NCBI RefSeq assembly: GCF_964355755.1
Contig: NC_092670.1
Coordinates: forward strand, 34,147,795-34,211,794
Length of the DNA stretch: 64,000 nt
DNA from: Antedon mediterranea
Taxonomy: Eukaryota; Echinodermata; Crinoidea; Comatulida; Antedonidae
Reading direction: 5' to 3'
Shown: piece by piece, positions 44,150-56,448 of the stretch
Position numbering within the stretch: the stretch's first letter is position 1
Layout of the letters: each line of letters opens with the position of its first letter
Program-made: the position numbers and the translations under genes
Notes under the pieces: generated by a model
Databases searched by the model: none
The model's input: the letters and a program-made list of their open reading frames with translations, nothing else
Told to the model about the DNA's origin: nothing

Positions 44150-44941
44150 TATAACTATAATAATTATGTCTTTGTAGTACCAGCAGGCCCATTTTGGTCT
44201 GTTTAAGTTCTAAGGTCTTTTTGCTAAATACTTAGCTGCTGTTAGTGTTACCTACCTACCGATCGATGGCATGCATCATGGAGAAATATTCTCATGTAGG
44301 CTATAAGTTCTTGCAAAAAAATCATATAAATAAATAATTTTAATAATTTATTTATATTATTTGCAAAAAAAAACATACTCTTCCTGGTCAGTACCACACC
44401 CAGTTTTTGGTGCGGTTTACCATAATTTAATGATTGATATAAATCGTTTTACTTTTGTGAAAAAAATCAACTTTGGTATTTTATGGAGCACTGTCAGCTT
44501 GAATTAATAACATCTCCTTTACGCAGTTGTTATGACAACAGAGAACTCAACGCAACGTACTCAAATGAAAGGAGCTATCTATAGTTGTGCAAGAGAATTT
44601 TTCTAGCAACCAAACTGGTTGGCGAGTGCATTTGTCGACACTGGAATTGATAATTGATTGTAACTATAGGCATGGTTATCAATATCATTTCCACGTATCA
44701 TGCGCGTAGTTTAGGAACCAGTCCCAGGAGCGCTTACTGTATAATTATGGTAACATCAAACTGATCGCTACTAGTTGCTCTCACTCATACTGACTAAAAC
44801 TTGTTCAGTTTATTTTGTTTGGAATAATTTCGCATGTCGACTTTTGAATTTCTTGTATGGTTGGTAGTTCTTCGTGAAAGTGTAGCTAAAAATTGTATTA
44901 TTTATATTATAAATCATTTAATTTTGGTCAACAGATAAAAA
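44150..44941 (+). other. Upstream region of cathepsin B
   Basis: About 790 bp between the foldback element and the start codon. It should hold the promoter and 5' UTR; I see no clear TATA box or repeat. Confidence 0.5.
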
Positions 44942-45067
44942 ATGAAGATTGTCATTTTTGTTGCTGTAGCCTGTTTAGGCATGGTTCAGGCCAAAACCTT
45001 GTATGGCTTAAAACCATTATCACAAGATATGGTGAATTACATCAACTATATCAACACTACTTGGAAA
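44942..45067 (+). CDS. CTSB: CTSB exon 1: signal peptide and start of propeptide
   Basis: 42 codons ending NTTWK, phase 0, donor GTAAGT. A-rich context (AAAAATGAAG) at the start codon. Confidence 0.93.
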
Positions 45068-48000
45068 GTAAGTATACCAATTGAACACACTGGTAGAACA
45101 CCTATTAAGGTCAGGGGACACTTTCCAAATGTGTTGCCTTAATACGAGTTATACCTGAGTAGGTGTTGGCTGTATATTAAAACATACTTTACCCTTGTTT
45201 AATTGATGAGAAATGTCTACTTAATACAGCAGCTGTATGCTCATTGAAAATATCTTCATTATGTTATATACCCATCACAGGCACAGAATAAATTCTAAAC
45301 CGCCCTTTGATATGTCACAATGTTACAAATTGTTAATTTTACCAAATTTATAATATTTGAGCTATTAAATTAGTAGTAATTATAGATTTTGACTCCAAAT
45401 GTTTCTTTTTAAAAAAACAATAAAACACAAGAATGGCAAACTTGACTTTAAGAATTAATGACTTGGGTAGTATTTTTTTTTCATTCATAACATTTAACAT
45501 AACAAACTCTGACAAAAAAAGTAAGGAAAAATACAATGCAAATAATATGATAATAGGTCAAGGAATGAAGGCAGATGCCCGGAAAGATAAACATCTTGAA
45601 GTGGTAGTAATGTGCATTGTGCATTAAACATAAATGTAAATGGGGAATCACCTGCGACTTGCATTCCATTGGACTGAATTGCGCACAGGTGTGGACGATA
45701 CCATAACTTTCTTCTTCCCTAAGGGTCCCTTCGTATCGAGTGCTGCCACCAAACGGCTCCTGTTCGTCTGTCCATGACTGGAGCTGAATGGACCAGTAAA
45801 CCAGGGTAACCCCTTACTCTTTTGAAAGATGTTCGCCAAGGACCGTTGTGGCTGGAGAAAGCTTGTAGTCGCCTGCTCCGCAGCCAACTGATGATGATGA
45901 TGATGATGATGATGATCTACACTGGACCTCCAATTTTAAGTCCTTATTCGAGAAGACCTGTTCTACCACTAGAACAATGGTCAAGGAGTGTCTTGAACCT
46001 GTGCCGATTGTATAGCTATGGTTTGCGGCGCCCCTGCCCTAACCGCTCAGCCACTTGACTTGTGAAACATCAGAGAAATTATATATCTAAAAATACAAGT
46101 GTTACAATCTTTACAGGCTGGCCACAACAAGAATTTTGAAGGCATGACAATAAAGCAAATCAAAGGAATGATGGGAGCTCTACCAGTTCCTGAAAGCATG
46201 AAGCTGCCCAGGAAATCTGTCATTGTTGGTGATCTACCAGAAAACTTTGACAGCCGAACCAAGTGGTCTAATTGCCCAACTATCAAGGAAGTTCGTGATC
46301 AGGGCTCATGTGGGTCTTGCTGGGTAAGTGTTGGAGAAGTGTGAAGGGACGGGTTATTCTTAGACGAATGAGCTTTACATGGCAAAACCCTTAGCATTTT
46401 ATTCTAAATATCTAGTTCACAAGACATACAAGTTTATATACACTCATAAATCTACCTATAACCATTGTTGTTACTTAGAGGTAGATTAAACTTTTTGTTG
46501 AATATGCCATTTTAATGTCGCATAATAGTATTCACTTTGACCAAAAATTGGATCTGAAAAATTTAAAACTTTTCCCCCCAGAGATTTTGATTGACCATTT
46601 ATTTTGTCTTTTTATAAGTGAAAACATTATTTTTGGGGGTTTTTTTACGGATGTGAATAACTTTTTTTTTATGTTCTTGGGGGGACATGCATCTTTAATC
46701 ATTCATTAAGTATTTCCTAGATTCTAAATCTGCAAATTGCTTATGTCATTTCTTTTGTACAACGCACCTTTGTACACATAATCAACTACAGTATTATGAT
46801 ATAATAATTATTAAATGTTTGTTGATTGTTGTAGGCATTCGGCGCAGTTGAATCAATGTCTGATAGGTACTGTATCCACTCGGGAGGAAAAGTAAATTTC
46901 CACATCTCTGCAGAAGATTTGACAACCTGCTGTAGCAGCTGCGGCGCTGGGTGGGTATTGCTACTGGTTTAAACTTTACAGCAACACTTTTAGAAAGTTT
47001 AGGTAACTGCAAACATTAGATTGAAATTCACGTTTATTGGGACAGTCTTCGGTCTTCTTTAGTCTTCTTACCAAAGGTTAAATTTAATTCAATTTATTTT
47101 CCACAACATACTACCACTACAACAATAAAGTACATGGAGGATGCATAATTTAAGATCTAAGCAATTAAGCACAGATCTTTAAGCTAATAAGCAACCTTAG
47201 AAAATAATAAATATTTACAATCAACATTAGTGAATAAAAAAATAAGTAAATAAGTAAATCAGGCAGTATACAACAAAATCATGTGAGATAATACAATACA
47301 TTGCATTGAATTCCACAATTCATTATAACAAAACTACAAATCTTTCTCAAAATTATTGGTATTTCTTTAAAATTGACATTTATTCAAACATGTTACAGTG
47401 TGAATCAATTTTTAAATAATTGTGATGTTGAAAATGTTTGTAGTTTGTCGCTTTATTGTAGATGATTTAATTGTAGAATGTAATTATTTGTTTATTTCTG
47501 TGCACTGTTCTGGGTTGACCAACTAGCATAGGTGTTTAGCACTTTGGTCATTCCTTGCCTTTTATATTTCGTTTTGTCTTTTTCTTCAATCAATCAAAAT
47601 TAAATTATTTCCAAAATGGATTGAATAAATAAAAAAATAAAAACAAAAAAGTGCGTAACATTCATTAGAAAATCTCGAACATTATCTAGTGATCTGATTT
47701 TGATTAAAGATGCAATGGTGGATATCCTCCTGAAGCCTGGAACTACTGGAAAAATAACGGAATTGTAACGGGGGGTAATTACAACACCAATCAAGGCTGT
47801 CAGCCATACCTCATTCCATCATGTGACCATCATGTCGTTGGAAAGCTTCAGCCATGTGGTGATAGCAAGCCAACTCCAAAATGTTCCAGGTCTTGCGAGA
47901 GTGGCTACTCAGTCAAGTACAATGATGATAAGAAATTTGGTAAGTACTGCACAATAAATATTTCACTATGTATTCAACATTTTGTTCTTTTATATATATA

Positions 48001-49156
48001 AAACTTCCCAAATGCTGTAAATTCATATTAATATAGTATATATGTACAGAATATGTTAGAAACATGAAGAAAGCATCGTCTGTCCGACACGAAAGTCAAA
48101 TGAGTCCTTTAATAGAGGTCATACCATCGCTTAGTCATTAGCTGCATCTCAACTGTCGCTCAGTGTTTTAAGCTTAAAATTTCTACTGCTCAGATCTTTG
48201 GTTCTTATTCAAAATCTACATAAAGTCATTTCTTTATCGCCTAAAGGTGCTACAGCCTATCAAGTTTCTGGAGTACAACAAATTATGACGGAGATAATGA
48301 CCAATGGACCAGTAGAAGCAGACTTCACTGTGTATGCAGATTTTCCAACCTACAAATCCGGTAAGCATGCAAGCTGCTGTCTGATAAAATTGTTATTACT
48401 CAAAGTCTTGGAGAGAAATCATGAATAAGAGATTTATTATTGAGAAAGCTGACCTATTTCTTAACTATAACTTAGTGGTCGAACCAAGGGCTTCAGTTCC
48501 ACAACTTAAAATCTAAACAGTTGCTGCTCACAAGCTGGCTTGCAATAAAAACTGTTGATACTACCTATTACATCTATGTCCATGCTTATATAGTGCCCCC
48601 TATGATGTCCTAATTTATGCCATAATTAATCTCATGAATTATTCATTGTTTCTGCTTGAGGTTTTGCAATTTGGTAAACTTACTACTGTATATTATGATC
48701 CATCCATCCATGATCATTGTACTTGATACTTGTAGGCTACCAATTGTTTTAGGTCATCTTCAGTTTTTATAACAATTCCTTCTCATGTATATCATACTGT
48801 AAGCATATTGTTTATCTAATTCCTTTTCTTTCTTTTTTAGGTGTTTACAAGCATGAGACCGGAGGTGTGTTAGGTGGACATGCTATCAGGATCCTTGGTT
48901 GGGGTGTTGAGGATGGTGTTGACTATTGGCTTGTTGCCAACTCCTGGAATCCAGACTGGGGTGATAATGGTACTTATTTCATTTCTTTTATTTCATTACT
49001 CTAATTTTTTTAATTTTTTTTTTAACATAGAGTACATCTCTTATCATATGTGGTTTTATTTTTCTTTACATTTTAGGCTTTTTCAAGATTGTTCGTGGCA
49101 CTAATGAATGTGGAATAGAGAGTGATATAAATGCTGGAATTCCCAAACTGCCTTAA
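44942..49156 (+). CDS. CTSB: Cathepsin B, lysosomal cysteine protease (C1A), seven exons
   Basis: Papain-family peptidase with endopeptidase and dipeptidyl carboxypeptidase activity, normally lysosomal or secreted. Spliced exons give 333 residues, the usual length. Signal peptide [17 protein letters not shown] is followed by the propeptide ([15 protein letters not shown]). The mature part begins near [11 protein letters not shown]. Catalytic Cys is in [17 protein letters not shown], His in [11 protein letters not shown] and Asn in [10 protein letters not shown]. The occluding loop is present with its paired His (SCDHHVVG), which separates cathepsin B from cathepsins L, K, S and Z. Exons: 44942-45067, 46117-46323, 46835-46950, 47710-47939, 48247-48360, 48841-48969, 49077-49156. 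All junctions are GT/AG and in frame, so the gene looks functional. Confidence 0.95.
45640..46075 (-). repeat. Repeat-derived segment in CTSB intron 1
   Basis: Contains a GATGAT microsatellite at about 45891..45915 and, on the minus strand, AAGTGGCTGAGCGGTTAGGG (tRNA-like, near 46060). The adjoining GC-richer body (45690..45880) looks like a retroelement fragment but shows no clear domain. Confidence 0.55.
46117..46323 (+). CDS. CTSB: CTSB exon 2: propeptide and catalytic Cys
   Basis: Begins [11 protein letters not shown] and ends CGSCW, phase 0 at a GTAAGT donor; the catalytic Cys is the one before Trp. Confidence 0.95.
46510..46702. mobile_element. Decayed MITE of the AGATGTATTGTCC family in CTSB intron 2
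   Basis: Contains TTTGACCAAAAATTGGAT and ends GGGGGACATGCATCTTTAA, matching internal and terminal parts of the copies at 49184 and 22311. Confidence 0.55.
46835..46950 (+). CDS. CTSB: CTSB exon 3
   Basis: [18 protein letters not shown], then [16 protein letters not shown]; ends in phase 2. Confidence 0.94.
47400..47645 (+). mobile_element. LINE 3' end in CTSB intron 3
   Basis: Shares TTCTGGGTTGACCAACTAGC and ATAGGTGTTTAGCAC, and an AATAAATAAAAAAATAAAAA tail, with the LINE ending at 53725. A strongly 5'-truncated copy of the same family. Confidence 0.85.
47710..47939 (+). CDS. CTSB: CTSB exon 4: occluding loop
   Basis: [19 protein letters not shown], then [16 protein letters not shown] and [16 protein letters not shown]. 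It contains the His-His pair and many of the disulfide Cys. Confidence 0.94.
48247..48360 (+). CDS. CTSB: CTSB exon 5
   Basis: [20 protein letters not shown], then [19 protein letters not shown]. Phase 1 at the GTAAGC donor. Confidence 0.94.
48841..48969 (+). CDS. CTSB: CTSB exon 6: catalytic His and Asn
   Basis: [20 protein letters not shown], then [15 protein letters not shown]. Acceptor TTTTTTAG. Confidence 0.95.
49077..49156 (+). CDS. CTSB: CTSB exon 7 and stop
   Basis: [20 protein letters not shown], then GIPKLP and TAA at 49154..49156. Confidence 0.95.
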
Positions 49157-49183
49157 TTGTAGTGAGTCTATACTAGTAGTTAA

Positions 49184-49530
49184 GGTTAAAGATATATTGT
49201 CCTCCAAAAACATGAAAAATGAATTAATTAAATCAAAATTTGAATATGTTATTTTGTAGTTTTAATAAAGTTAATCACTTGCATAAAAAAAACGAAAAAA
49301 AATAATGTTTTCACTTGTAAAATGACAAAATAAATGGTTAAATTCAACCAAAAATCCATTGGCTGGCAGCCAATTTGACCATTTTTTACTTTAAATTACA
49401 TTTTTTTCAGGTAAATACATTTTTTTTCAATCCAATTTTTGGTCAAAGTGGATAACTATTATGTTATGGAATATTCAACAAAAATTGTTTTAATAATTAT
49501 TTTTTTCAGGGAGACAATACATCTTTAACC
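49184..49530. mobile_element. MITE of the AGATGTATTGTCC family
   Basis: Ends TTAAAGATATATTGTCC and GACAATACATCTTTAA are inverted repeats with TTAA at both edges. It sits directly behind the CTSB stop codon, so it may be transcribed in the 3' UTR. Confidence 0.75.
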
Positions 49531-49715
49531 AAACAGAATTGTTGAAATGCAATTCAAATTATGAAACTACCTGAACTACCATCAGTCCCTAATGAAAACT
49601 AATTCTTTTTTTAGGATTAATTGGGTTTTCCTGAATTCATCATTGAATGTTTTTCCTTTGTTTTTTCTCTGATGTTTTTTATTTGACTGTTGTTATGTAT
49701 GATGTATGGATTCGA

Positions 49716-49721
49716 AATAAA
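49716..49721 (+). terminator. CTSB: Candidate polyadenylation signal of CTSB
   Basis: AATAAA about 560 bp after the stop. Other AATAAA copies occur near 50205 and 50294, so the 3' end used is uncertain. The 3' UTR would include the MITE at 49184..49530. Confidence 0.45.
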
Positions 49722-50689
49722 AGCAAACGAACCTTATAATGGGCCTGGAGCTATATTTATATCAATCCTTTATTGTTAATATCTCTTACTTTATTGAACA
49801 ATTTGTTTCCAAATTTCCCAAAAAAAAGTAAGAAGGATAACATTGAGCAATGAATACCTCAAAGGTATGAATTTTAAATGGGAAGCACTGGTTTTTATTA
49901 ATAGTCATTTCAACTGCCATGCCATTTTTCTCTTTTTTTCCTCTCTTTTCTCCGGGAGCTTTATGGTGCAGTTCTAACAAATAAAACAGTTTGACTTTTT
50001 TTTCAACAATTTTATTTTTTCTTAACAATTTTATTTCTCTCATTTTAGGATCATTGTCGATTCAATGATAATAAGTGCAAGATTGAAGAAAAACTTAATT
50101 CAGCTGTATTTAAATGCAATTTATTTTGTGTAATTACATAAAAAAAAACAAATGAAGATGTCCCACTAGTCAATAGAAGTCTTTTTATATTTTGTAATAT
50201 TAGAAATAAATCATAGATCATGAATTAAATTTGTCCGTTTTTATAAATCGTGATGGTGATAAATGTTAATAGCAAGAAAGGCACAGTACTTGAAATAAAC
50301 TATGACCTATGACCTGGTGTTTGTGTACTTTTTATGTTATGGCTCAAGAAGGATGTTGACTTTTTAAGCCAGCCTGCAGCCAGAACTTTTAGAGGGTGTG
50401 TCCATTGCTTACCTTGTTTGAACAGAAAAAGGAAAGATGGTTCAAACCTCTATTGGCTTTTTCTTGAATTTACATTAACCATTTGGTTATAATAAAACCA
50501 ACTTTTGCAATTTTTTATGGCACGCGCCACCAGCTATGATAATCGATTGGGTTTTATTGCGTCGTGCTATTTTGTATTTGGCGCACTAAATACATTTTCG
50601 TCTTCATTATACATTTCGTGATCGTTTTTATATTATGTAGGCCTACATTCATCTGGGAAGCTTTATTAACACGACCAGCAGAGATTTTG

Positions 50690-51115
50690 AAATAAGAAAA
50701 GGAAAAGCAATTAATGAATTAAATCAAATATGGAGGTAAAATATAAGTAAAAACCTTAAACTACGGCTCTTCATGAGTATTGTTGAATCATTCTATATTG
50801 GTCAGAAAGTTGAACCATTACAAAGAAACTTGAAAAATCAATTGATGGCAGTCACTCACTACTTAGTGCTGCTATGGGCATAAAATGGCAACAAAGAATC
50901 AGTAACGAAGTACTATATGGCTCTTTGGCCATACCAAAAATAATAAGCTTAGAAGACTGGCATTTGCTGGACACTGTCTTCGCAGTAAAGAAGAAATGTT
51001 TTCAGATGTTCTGCTTTGGCAGCCAAAACATGGATTTGAAAAACAAGGAAGGCCAGCTCTCGCATACATTGACGTACTGGAGATGGATACTAGCTAATTC
51101 AATTTTTCAGAGTTT
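50690..51115 (+). mobile_element. Decayed LINE C-terminal region
   Basis: Across frames it reads AINELNQIWR, FMSIVESFYI and QRISNEVLYGSLA, then KTRKAS: the pattern of the C-terminus of RTE-like LINEs. Stops and frameshifts throughout; the open frame at 50874..51194 is only part of this. Confidence 0.6.
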
Positions 51116-51199
51116 ATTCCTTATGGCCAGGTATCGATGTGGTTATGTTTTTACAGTGCGCAATCACAAATTACGCGGTCTACGCACGATTTAACGAAA

Positions 51200-52080
51200 T
51201 CATGTTTGTAATCATATTTTCAAAAACATGAATAAAAATTAAACAACATTTGGCACTCATAAATTTCAGGTCATATTTCATCATATGGCAATACAATTAC
51301 GTGTTTAGCGCATATAACGCATGCGTACGCGCGCTTAAAATTTTCGATGAAATTAGAGTACGTTTCAGACAATTTTAGGCCTTTAAAAATTGCACGCGCA
51401 CTGCGCGTTAAACGTTGATATGAACTCTTTTGCCCGATTTCTGTTTTACAACCTTTCTTTAATAATATCATAATATTTTGTGTCTCAGAGCAAACACAAT
51501 TTCTATGTATATATTTTGTTTTACTGTATATCCGAATGAAAATAAAAATGATGATTTCCACTAATGTATGTAGGCCTATATTTGATCCACTTTTCAACTT
51601 GAAATTGCGTTATACTAAAACACGTCAAAAGTGACAGGCTACGCACACGTGTAGGCCTAAGTTAACAAAAGGGTAAAAATATGCTACATTTTGAAATTAA
51701 TATAGATCGTCAGAATGCTCGGGAACACCTATTTTGCATTTCATTTACTTAAAGTGTATGTATCATGTATGATTAATTATGACATTAAGAGAACAAAAAT
51801 TGATTAAGTCATCATTAATTGTGTGTATATTCAATTTAAAAAAAATAATTTCGACAATCAAACGAACTATGGGCCGAAATAACCAACTTAACATTAACTT
51901 TATTCTTTAAAATGTTCATATAAGTCTGACAGTGCGTCATTTTTTCAAATCTTTAAAGATCTTAGGAAGATATTATAAAGGGTTTTATAAGAAATTTTCT
52001 GATTTCAATCGGTAAATTTTAACTCTACGCGCGGTAGAAGTAATTTCCGGGTTCACGGAAGGTGTTGGTTTCAACTGATA
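51200..52080. other. Intergenic, no recognised feature
   Basis: AT-rich with CpG-containing patches (for example ACGCATGCGTACGCGCGC near 51318). The minus-strand frame at 51271..51597 shows no known domain. Confidence 0.5.
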
Positions 52081-52099
52081 ATATTTCTCCGCTTATCCT

Positions 52100-53725
52100 G
52101 AGCTGAGCTTTCTTCCTAATTGTGTTGTTTATTTAACAAATCACTTTGCTTTGGTACCCTTCCATCTTCATGGAAAGCAGCACATGTAACTCCAGTTCAT
52201 AAGAAAGGAAATAAAGAGGACGTAAAAAATTATAGGCCAATTTCCCTACTAAGTACTGTATCTAAAGTATTTGAACGGTGCGTCTTTGACAAAGTATATC
52301 CTCATCTTCAACACAAGATATATGCTGGACAACATGAGGTCAACTCACTGAGGTCATCAATGATTTTAGTATAGTCTTAGATAAGCAGTTAGGTCAGACT
52401 GATGTAATTTATCTTGATTTTTCCCGTGCTTTTGACTCTGTGCCTCACCTTAAATTGATTCATAAACTTCAGTCTTATGGTATATCTGGTAACTTACTTA
52501 CCTGGTTTCGTAATTATATAACAAACCGAGCACAGAAAGTTGTAATTGAAGGTCAGTCTTCAGAGTGGTTCCCAGTATCATCAGGTGTCCCACAGGGATC
52601 GATTCTAGGGCCATTAATGTTTATCCTATATATTAATGATCTGCCTGATAAATTAAGTTGTGACACAAATATTGCACTTTATGCTGATGATGCCAAATGT
52701 TACAGAGAAATTCACAGTGTCCAGGATTGCCATTCACTTCAGACTGATATTGATACTTTGAGCACCTGGTCTAAAAAATGGGATTTGAATTTTAATACTT
52801 CTAAATGTAAAATTATTTCTATTACCCGATCTCGAAATTCTGTTCATTTTGATTATATAATTAATAACGATGTTCTTGAACGAGTTAGTGAAATGAATGA
52901 TCTTGGTATCATAATTTATTCTCAGTTATCTTGGAAGGATCATTATAATTATATTATTTCCAAAGCAAATCGTATGTTAGGCCTGGTTAAACGTGTTAGT
53001 TTCCATTGTAATTCACATGTAAAACGGTCTCTTTATTTAAGTGTTGTTCGTAGTTACCTTGAATACTGCTCTACTGTCTGGTCTCCCAATTACAAAACTT
53101 ATATAAGACAACTTGAGGGAGTTCAGCGTAGAGCAACTAAATTTATTTTAAATAATTTTGAAGCTGATTACAAATGCAGACTTCAAACATGCAATTTATT
53201 ACCATTATGTTATAGGCGTCACTTTACTGATATCGTTTTTCTCTTTAAGATTTTCAATTCTAATATAATTAATACTGACAATTTATTTAATATTCGTAAT
53301 CCACAACGTGTTACTCGTAGCTCTTTTTCTGTTGGTACTTTTTTTGATATTCGTCGCTGCAGAACTGAATCTTCTTTTCAATCATATATCCCACGTGTTA
53401 CCAGAATTTGGAATAACTTACCCAGTGAAATCCGCAACTTAAATATTTCTGTTAGTTCTTTTAAAACCAAATTACTTAATTATCTCAATATTTATTTTTT
53501 AAATAATTTTGATATTGAAAATGTGTGTAGTTGGTCGCTTTCTTGTCGATGCTTTTATTGTAGAACGTAATTTATTTATTTTTCTCTGTTCTGGGTTGAC
53601 CAACTAGCATAGGTGTTTAGCACCTGTTTGGTCTTTCCGTGCCTCCTTTTTATAATTGTTTTGTCTTCTTTGTTATGCATATGGCAGAAATTGAATAAAT
53701 AAAAAAAAAATAAAAAAAAAACAGT
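52100..53725 (+). mobile_element. Jockey/CR1-like LINE, nearly intact reverse transcriptase, 5'-truncated
   Basis: Frames read FNKSLCFGTLPSSWKAAHVT and KNYRPISLLSTVSKVFE, then (after a frameshift or deletion near 52345) a long frame to 53570 with SSGVPQGSILGPLMF, the YADD active site (LYADDAKCY) and a C-terminal domain with LEYCSTVWSP and LEGVQRRATKFIL. It ends in an AATAAATAAAAAAAAAATAA-type tail. The long frame suggests a recent insertion, but the N-terminal endonuclease is missing. Confidence 0.9.
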
Positions 53726-53729
53726 GAGT

Positions 53730-55334
53730 TGTAAAACAACTGTTTCGTAAGTTGGCCGTTGGTGCTTGGTGGCGATAGCCATTTTGTTTTTTTGTTTATG
53801 AAGGTATGGTAGTACATAAAGATCAAATTAAATACATTCATGAAACAAAGGAGTAAATTGTGGGAAATAATTATATAAAATTACATTACATCGAGAGAAT
53901 TGATGATAAAAGCTTTTATTTTGAAATCGAATAAAACCCCGATAGCCGATTTGTTGAGTAAGCTTCCAGGACTTTATGTATATGCCTACTGTGCGTTATC
54001 TGTGTCCCGTCAGGGCCCTGGGATTTATTTGAATAAACGCCCGGAACACCTCCCCAATAAAACATCAATTAAAATAATTATCTCGCTACTCAACCCCCCC
54101 CCCCCCCCCACCCCCCCCCCCCCCCCCCAACCCCAAATACATCTAATAAACGCCCATCCACATTTATACACACAATATTGCATTATATTTATAACACAAT
54201 TATACTATTTTTAGAAGATTTCTTGACTGTTTTACAATTTACCAAACATTTGATATTCTTTTTTACCACTTTTCATATCTACAATAAACACTATACGCCT
54301 AAAACGCTATCATCTAAGACACTTAGGTTAGTGAGTATTGTTTAGTTTTACAAATATCAAAAGCATTTAAATAATGGTAACCGACCGAAATTGACAGTGA
54401 CAGCACAACTGTATGGTAAGTGTGCGATTTTAACTATGATACAAGATGCGTGATGCTGTTAGCCATCTTGGTACAAGTTTGGTTACCAATGATGTTGACA
54501 CCAGTCTACCACGATGAGGTAGCATCTCCGACTTCAGACTGGGATGTTTTTTTTTTTGTGTTTTTTTTTTTGTTCTTTTTTTTTTTTATAATTCCTTATA
54601 AACTAAATAAATAAGTTTATATTATTGAACAAATTACTTATTTTAATTATTTACTCTACAATAATATAGGTCTAAAACCTATTATTATACGAAATTAATA
54701 GGAATAATTACAATATTATTATTTTTTTTTAAATTATTTCTTACTAACTAAATCAACTTACGATAACATTTTTTTATTAAAATGTATTAATAAAATATAA
54801 ATTCGTAAAAAATTTTGTTTTTTTATTCTTACTAACTAAAAACTTCTATCAACTATCCTAAATATCATTAACAATTTTTTTTAAAACTAATTAAATAATG
54901 TTTTTTTGTTATTTCCTCCTTTTTTTGTATTGCTTACTAGTGAAACAAATTACTTATTTTTATCATTATTATCAATAATCTATTTTTAATTTATCATTGG
55001 TATTATATTAATATCCTCCTTAGAGTTTGTTTTATCATTATAATATTACAATAGCAATATTGTTTTTAATTCACATTACTTACGGTATCTTACTTTGTTT
55101 TTCTTAAGTATAAGTGCTTCAGTAATCTACATTTTTAAAACGTTATTTATATACTTCTTACCTTATAGTAGTCATTTATTGCACATCTTAGACTAGTCTA
55201 TTTAGTTTAACTTTTCTTCAATCAATTTAATCGTCTTAAGATTCCTATAACTATATTCTAAATCTAATCCCTTAAATTGTTTTGTCTTAACGTAAATGGT
55301 TACTTAAACTATGTTTTAAATTATCTTAATTTGC
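53730..55334. other. AT-rich intergenic region with poly-C tract
   Basis: No gene seen. Positions 54091..54128 are almost pure C; T-runs occur at 54547..54590. The 55000s side probably contains the 3' UTR of the cyclin-box gene. Confidence 0.5.
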
Positions 55335-56205
55335 TCAAGAACTATCGTCATTATTCTCAAAATAGAATGAGTCTTGTAATTCAAATTTCTCAAGAATTGC
55401 GTTAATTATTAAGTAAGCTATTGCTGATGGCTTTACTGTTGTAAGAGATATTTTATTTGTAATCAAATATTTGACAGATTCGTGTCTCACTTTTTCTATT
55501 CTACGTTTGTTGTTGTTGGTTGTAGCTTTACTGATAGCAATATCGCAATAAATGTGAACAAAATCAAGACAAGTGACACTATTGATATTAAAGTTTAATA
55601 TCTGTAATATTTTAAATTCTATTTGTGCAATTTTTTTAGGATTAAAGAAGCCAAGATTCCGGAGGCGGTCACAAGCATAAGGGATGATGTGTTTAGATTG
55701 GTATCGTTCAGCACATTTCAATGCAAGGCAAAATGATGCAATTGCCAATTCTTCGAGATCTCCAAGTTTAAATGCTGTGTTATCACAGAGAAGTACATTT
55801 TCTATAATTGTTAGGCTACGATGTACAATATCATAATCGATTATGTATTCATAACGTATGAGTTCAGATCGAATATTACATAAAAATTCTACCATATAAT
55901 CTTTAACTGATTGTGATTCAAAATGTGCCCATGGATTTTCAGATATTTTTTCACGATTAATTAATGAATTAAAATATTCTTTATTAGATTCAAGTTCAAA
56001 ATTTTCATTTGAAATGTCGTTATCACCGCTACCTGGAAAATGAAACAAAACATCACCATTTCCTACTACTACAACAGTGCTACTATTATTACTTTCTCCT
56101 ATGCTGCCACTGCTGCTGTTGCTACTAATATTACTAGTACTGTCACCACTACTGCTACTACTGCTATTGGGCATAGTGGTACTACTACTACTACTGCTGC
56201 TGCTG

Positions 56206-56291
<86 letters not shown>

Positions 56292-56340
56292 GCTACTGCT
56301 ACTACTACTACTGCTGCTGCTGCTGCTACTACTGCTACTG

Positions 56341-56373
<33 letters not shown>

Positions 56374-56413
56374 TTACTACTACTACTACTGCTACTGCTA
56401 ATACTAATACTAC

Positions 56414-56448
<35 letters not shown>

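Noticed and set aside
44942-49156. Cathepsin Z or L instead of B
   Set aside because: The occluding loop with SCDHHV, the GSCGSCWAFGAVE active-site block and the CNGGYP segment are those of cathepsin B.
50874-51194. Plus-strand frame as a separate gene
   Set aside because: Only part of a decayed LINE C-terminus spread over several frames.
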